Notes under the pieces: model-generated
Database searches by the model: none
What the model saw: the letters and a program-made list of their open reading frames with translations, nothing else
What the model was told of the DNA's origin: nothing
Assembly (NCBI RefSeq): GCF_025965585.1
Contig: NZ_JAOPWR010000372.1
Location: 1 to 34,880 of the forward strand
Reading direction: 5' to 3'
DNA from: Pseudonocardia sp.
GTDB taxonomy: Bacteria > Actinomycetota > Actinomycetes > Mycobacteriales > Pseudonocardiaceae
DNA: 34,880 bases
Made by a program: the position numbers and the translations under genes
Shown: positions 33,108 to 34,880 of the stretch, in pieces
Layout: the number at the start of each line of letters is the position of its first letter
Position numbering within the stretch: position 1 is the stretch's first letter

Positions 33108-34571
33108 ATGAGCACGATCGACTACCCGCACCTTTACATCGGCGGTGGCTGGACCAGCCCCAGCTCGTCAGCCACGATCACGGCCGTGTCGGCCAGCACG
33201 GAGGAGGTGCTGGGATCCGTACCCGAAGGCACCGACGCCGACATCGACCGGGCCGTCGACGCCGCCCGCAGGGCCTTCGACGCGCCCGACGGCTGGTCGC
33301 GGCGCAGCCCGCAGGAACGGGCCGAGGTCCTGGAGCGCTTCGCCGTGGCACTCGAGGCCCGAGGCGGCGAGACCGCGCGCCGGGTGAGCATGCAGAACGG
33401 CATGCCGCTGGCCGTGGCGGGGCAGTTCGAGGCGTTCTTCCCCCCGGCGCTGCTCCGCTACTACGGCGGCCTCGTGGCGACGACGCCGGGGGAGGAGGAA
33501 CGCCCCGGCATGCTCGGAGGGGCTTCGCTCGTCATCAAGGAGCCCATCGGTGTCGTCGGCGCGATCGTGCCGTGGAACGTCCCCCAGGGCATCACGTTCC
33601 TCAAGATCGCACCGGCTCTGGCGGCGGGCTGCAGCGTCGTCCTCAAGCCGGCGCCCGAGACGGTGCTGGACGCCTTCCTGATGGCCGAGGCCGCGATCGA
33701 GGCGGGCCTGCCCGAGGGTGTGCTCAACATCGTGCCCGGTGGGCGCGAGCTGGGTGCCTACCTGGTGGCGCATCCCGGCGTCGACAAGGTGTCGTTCACC
33801 GGCTCGACGGCGGCGGGCCGGGCCATCGCGGAGACGTGCGGGCGGTTGCTCCGACCGGTGACGCTCGAACTGGGCGGCAAGTCCGCGGCCATCGTGCTCG
33901 ACGACGCGGACCTCTCCAGCACGATCGAGAGCTTCTTCGCCTCCACCCTGCTCAACAACGGCCAGATCTGCTGGTTGGGCACCAGGGTGCTGGCTCCGCA
34001 GAGCCGCTACCAGGAGATCGTGGACACCGTGACCGGGTTGGCGTCGTCGTTGGTCATCGGCGACTCGCTGGACCCGGCAACGCAGATGGGCCCGCTCGTG
34101 TCGGCCCGTCAGCGCGACCGGGTCGAGTCCTACATCGCCAAGGGCAAGGGCGAGGGCGCGCGGCTGACGACAGGGGGTGGGCGCCCGGATCGTGACAAGG
34201 GATGGTTCGTGCAGCCCACGGTGTTCGCCGACGTCGACAACAACCACACGATCGCCCAGGAGGAGATCTTCGGACCGGTGCTGTCGGTGATCCCCTACCG
34301 CGACGAGGACGAGGCGGTCGCAATCGCGAACGACAGCGACTACGGCCTGGGTGGTTCCGTGTGGACGGCGGACCCGGACCGCGGCGCCGCCGTCGCCAGG
34401 CGCGTGCGGACGGGGACGATCGGCGTCAACGCCTACGTCAACGATCCCTCGGTGCCGTTCGGCGGGATCAAGGCCAGTGGGATGGGCCGGGAGCTCGGAC
34501 CCGAGGCACTGGGTGCGTTCCAGGTCCTCAAGACCGTGTACCTCGACGTTTCCCGGCGCACGTCGGCCTGA
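33108..34571 (+). CDS. NAD(P)-dependent aldehyde dehydrogenase
   Basis: A 487-residue enzyme of the aldehyde dehydrogenase superfamily, normal length. PWNVP holds the catalytic-site Asn, FTGSTAAGRAI the cofactor glycine, Glu254 lies in LELGGKS, and the nucleophile is Cys288 in NNGQICWLG. EEIFGPVLSVIPY and NAYVNDPSVPFGGIKASGMG follow as expected. The ATG at 33108 is preceded by GAAGGGA; the frame is open to 32982 without a ribosome site. It likely oxidises the aldehyde made by the alcohol dehydrogenase at 16007 to the acid that the CoA ligases activate. It has its own promoter region and shares the CCCCAC box with the P450, so it may be co-regulated although it lies 20 kb away. Confidence 0.95.
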   Translation: MSTIDYPHLYIGGGWTSPSSSATITAVSASTEEVLGSVPEGTDADIDRAVDAARRAFDAPDGWSRRSPQERAEVLERFAVALEARGGETARRVSMQNGMPLAVAGQFEAFFPPALLRYYGGLVATTPGEEERPGMLGGASLVIKEPIGVVGAIVPWNVPQGITFLKIAPALAAGCSVVLKPAPETVLDAFLMAEAAIEAGLPEGVLNIVPGGRELGAYLVAHPGVDKVSFTGSTAAGRAIAETCGRLLRPVTLELGGKSAAIVLDDADLSSTIESFFASTLLNNGQICWLGTRVLAPQSRYQEIVDTVTGLASSLVIGDSLDPATQMGPLVSARQRDRVESYIAKGKGEGARLTTGGGRPDRDKGWFVQPTVFADVDNNHTIAQEEIFGPVLSVIPYRDEDEAVAIANDSDYGLGGSVWTADPDRGAAVARRVRTGTIGVNAYVNDPSVPFGGIKASGMGRELGPEALGAFQVLKTVYLDVSRRTSA

Positions 34572-34576
34572 CAGCG

Positions 34577-34602
34577 CGCGCCCGCCGGTGACGGCGGGCG
34601 CG
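34577..34602. terminator. Hairpin terminator between convergent genes
   Basis: Perfect 11-bp stem CGCGCCCGCCG / CGGCGGGCGCG around loop GTGA, six bases after the aldehyde dehydrogenase stop and before the end of the minus-strand regulator. Likely used in both directions. Confidence 0.8.
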
Positions 34603-34652
34603 TCGAGGACGCCGTCCCATGGCTCATACTGTCTTGTCTGTCTGTCGGACAG

Positions 34653-34880
34653 TCAGTCGCGGCGCAGGTAGCGCGACACCGCCGCCGCGCGGTTGGCGGC
34701 TCCCAGCTTGCGCAGGATGTGCTTGACGTGCGCTTTGACCGTGGCCTCCGCCACGAAGAGCCGTCGGGCGATCCGGGCGTTCGTGTCACCCTCAGCCATG
34801 CATTCGAGCACCTCCCGCTCGCGCACGGTCAGCTGGTCCAGGCACGCGGCACGCGGCGGCCGGGAGGCGAACGTTAGGAG
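34653..34880 (-). CDS. LuxR-family transcriptional regulator, C-terminal part (5' end outside window)
   Basis: The last 75 codons of a regulator, stop TGA at 34653-34655. The LuxR HTH reads LTVREREVLECMAEGDTNAR, then ATVKAHVKHILRKLGAANRA, ending AVSRYLRRD. The stretch from TVKAHVK to AAAVS is identical to that of the 396-residue regulator at 11416-12606, so the two should bind the same DNA. The sensor part lies beyond the window. It is convergent with the aldehyde dehydrogenase. A run of short CTGT repeats near 34637-34655 overlaps its stop. Confidence 0.92.
   Translation of the reverse strand, partial: LLTFASRPPRAACLDQLTVREREVLECMAEGDTNARIARRLFVAEATVKAHVKHILRKLGAANRAAAVSRYLRRD

Noticed and set aside
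34637-34655. TCTGTCTGTCGGACAGTCA as a hairpin terminator or operator
   Set aside because: The CTGTC/GACAG halves are separated by a single base, too little for a loop, and it overlaps the regulator's stop; the 11-bp hairpin at 34577 is the better terminator. A DNA-binding site cannot be excluded.

Overview
The window is GC-rich DNA with GC-biased third codon positions, many GTG starts and 4-base stop/start overlaps. It carries a complete six-protein Mce operon. Together these point to a high-GC actinomycete, most plausibly from Pseudonocardiales or a close relative; this is an inference from style and content, not a marker gene. I see no rRNA, tRNA, CRISPR array or insertion sequence.

Layout. 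(1) Positions 1-5524 (+) are one compact catabolic operon: the tail of an acyl-CoA dehydrogenase, an SDR oxidoreductase, a thiolase, an HMG-CoA-lyase-family enzyme, a BadH-like SDR and an AliA-like acyl-CoA ligase, closed by a 20-bp hairpin. (2) 5646-7570 (-) holds a SnoaL-like protein and a FAD monooxygenase, divergent from an acyl-CoA synthetase (7742-9322, +). (3) 9333-12606 (-) is a cluster of three LuxR-type regulators with GAF-like front ends, interrupted by a decayed ABC-ATPase tail and a hexanucleotide repeat. (4) 12921-17125 (+) is a P450 cassette: a CYP108 (P450terp)-like cytochrome, a [2Fe-2S] ferredoxin, a ferredoxin reductase and a Zn alcohol dehydrogenase. (5) 17197-32975 (+) runs from two small membrane proteins through two YrbE/MlaE permeases, the Mce ATPase, six Mce proteins, an RND/MmpL-like transporter and a parvulin-type foldase to a small membrane protein. 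(6) 33108-34571 (+) is an aldehyde dehydrogenase, convergent with a fourth LuxR regulator cut by the window end.

How it may work together (inference). The six-Mce transporter would import a hydrophobic substrate. The P450 system hydroxylates a methyl or methylene group, and the alcohol and aldehyde dehydrogenases oxidise it to an acid. A CoA ligase activates the acid, and the first operon carries out alicyclic beta-oxidation and ring opening. The P450/ferredoxin/reductase/ADH/ALDH set matches the gene content of the Pseudomonas alpha-terpineol (terp) operon, while the BadH/AliA-like genes resemble cyclohexanecarboxylate catabolism. A p-menthane-type monoterpenoid, or a related alicyclic or alkyl-aromatic compound, is therefore the best guess. 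The LuxR regulators and a CCCCAC box found 91-96 bases before four start codons suggest a shared regulon.
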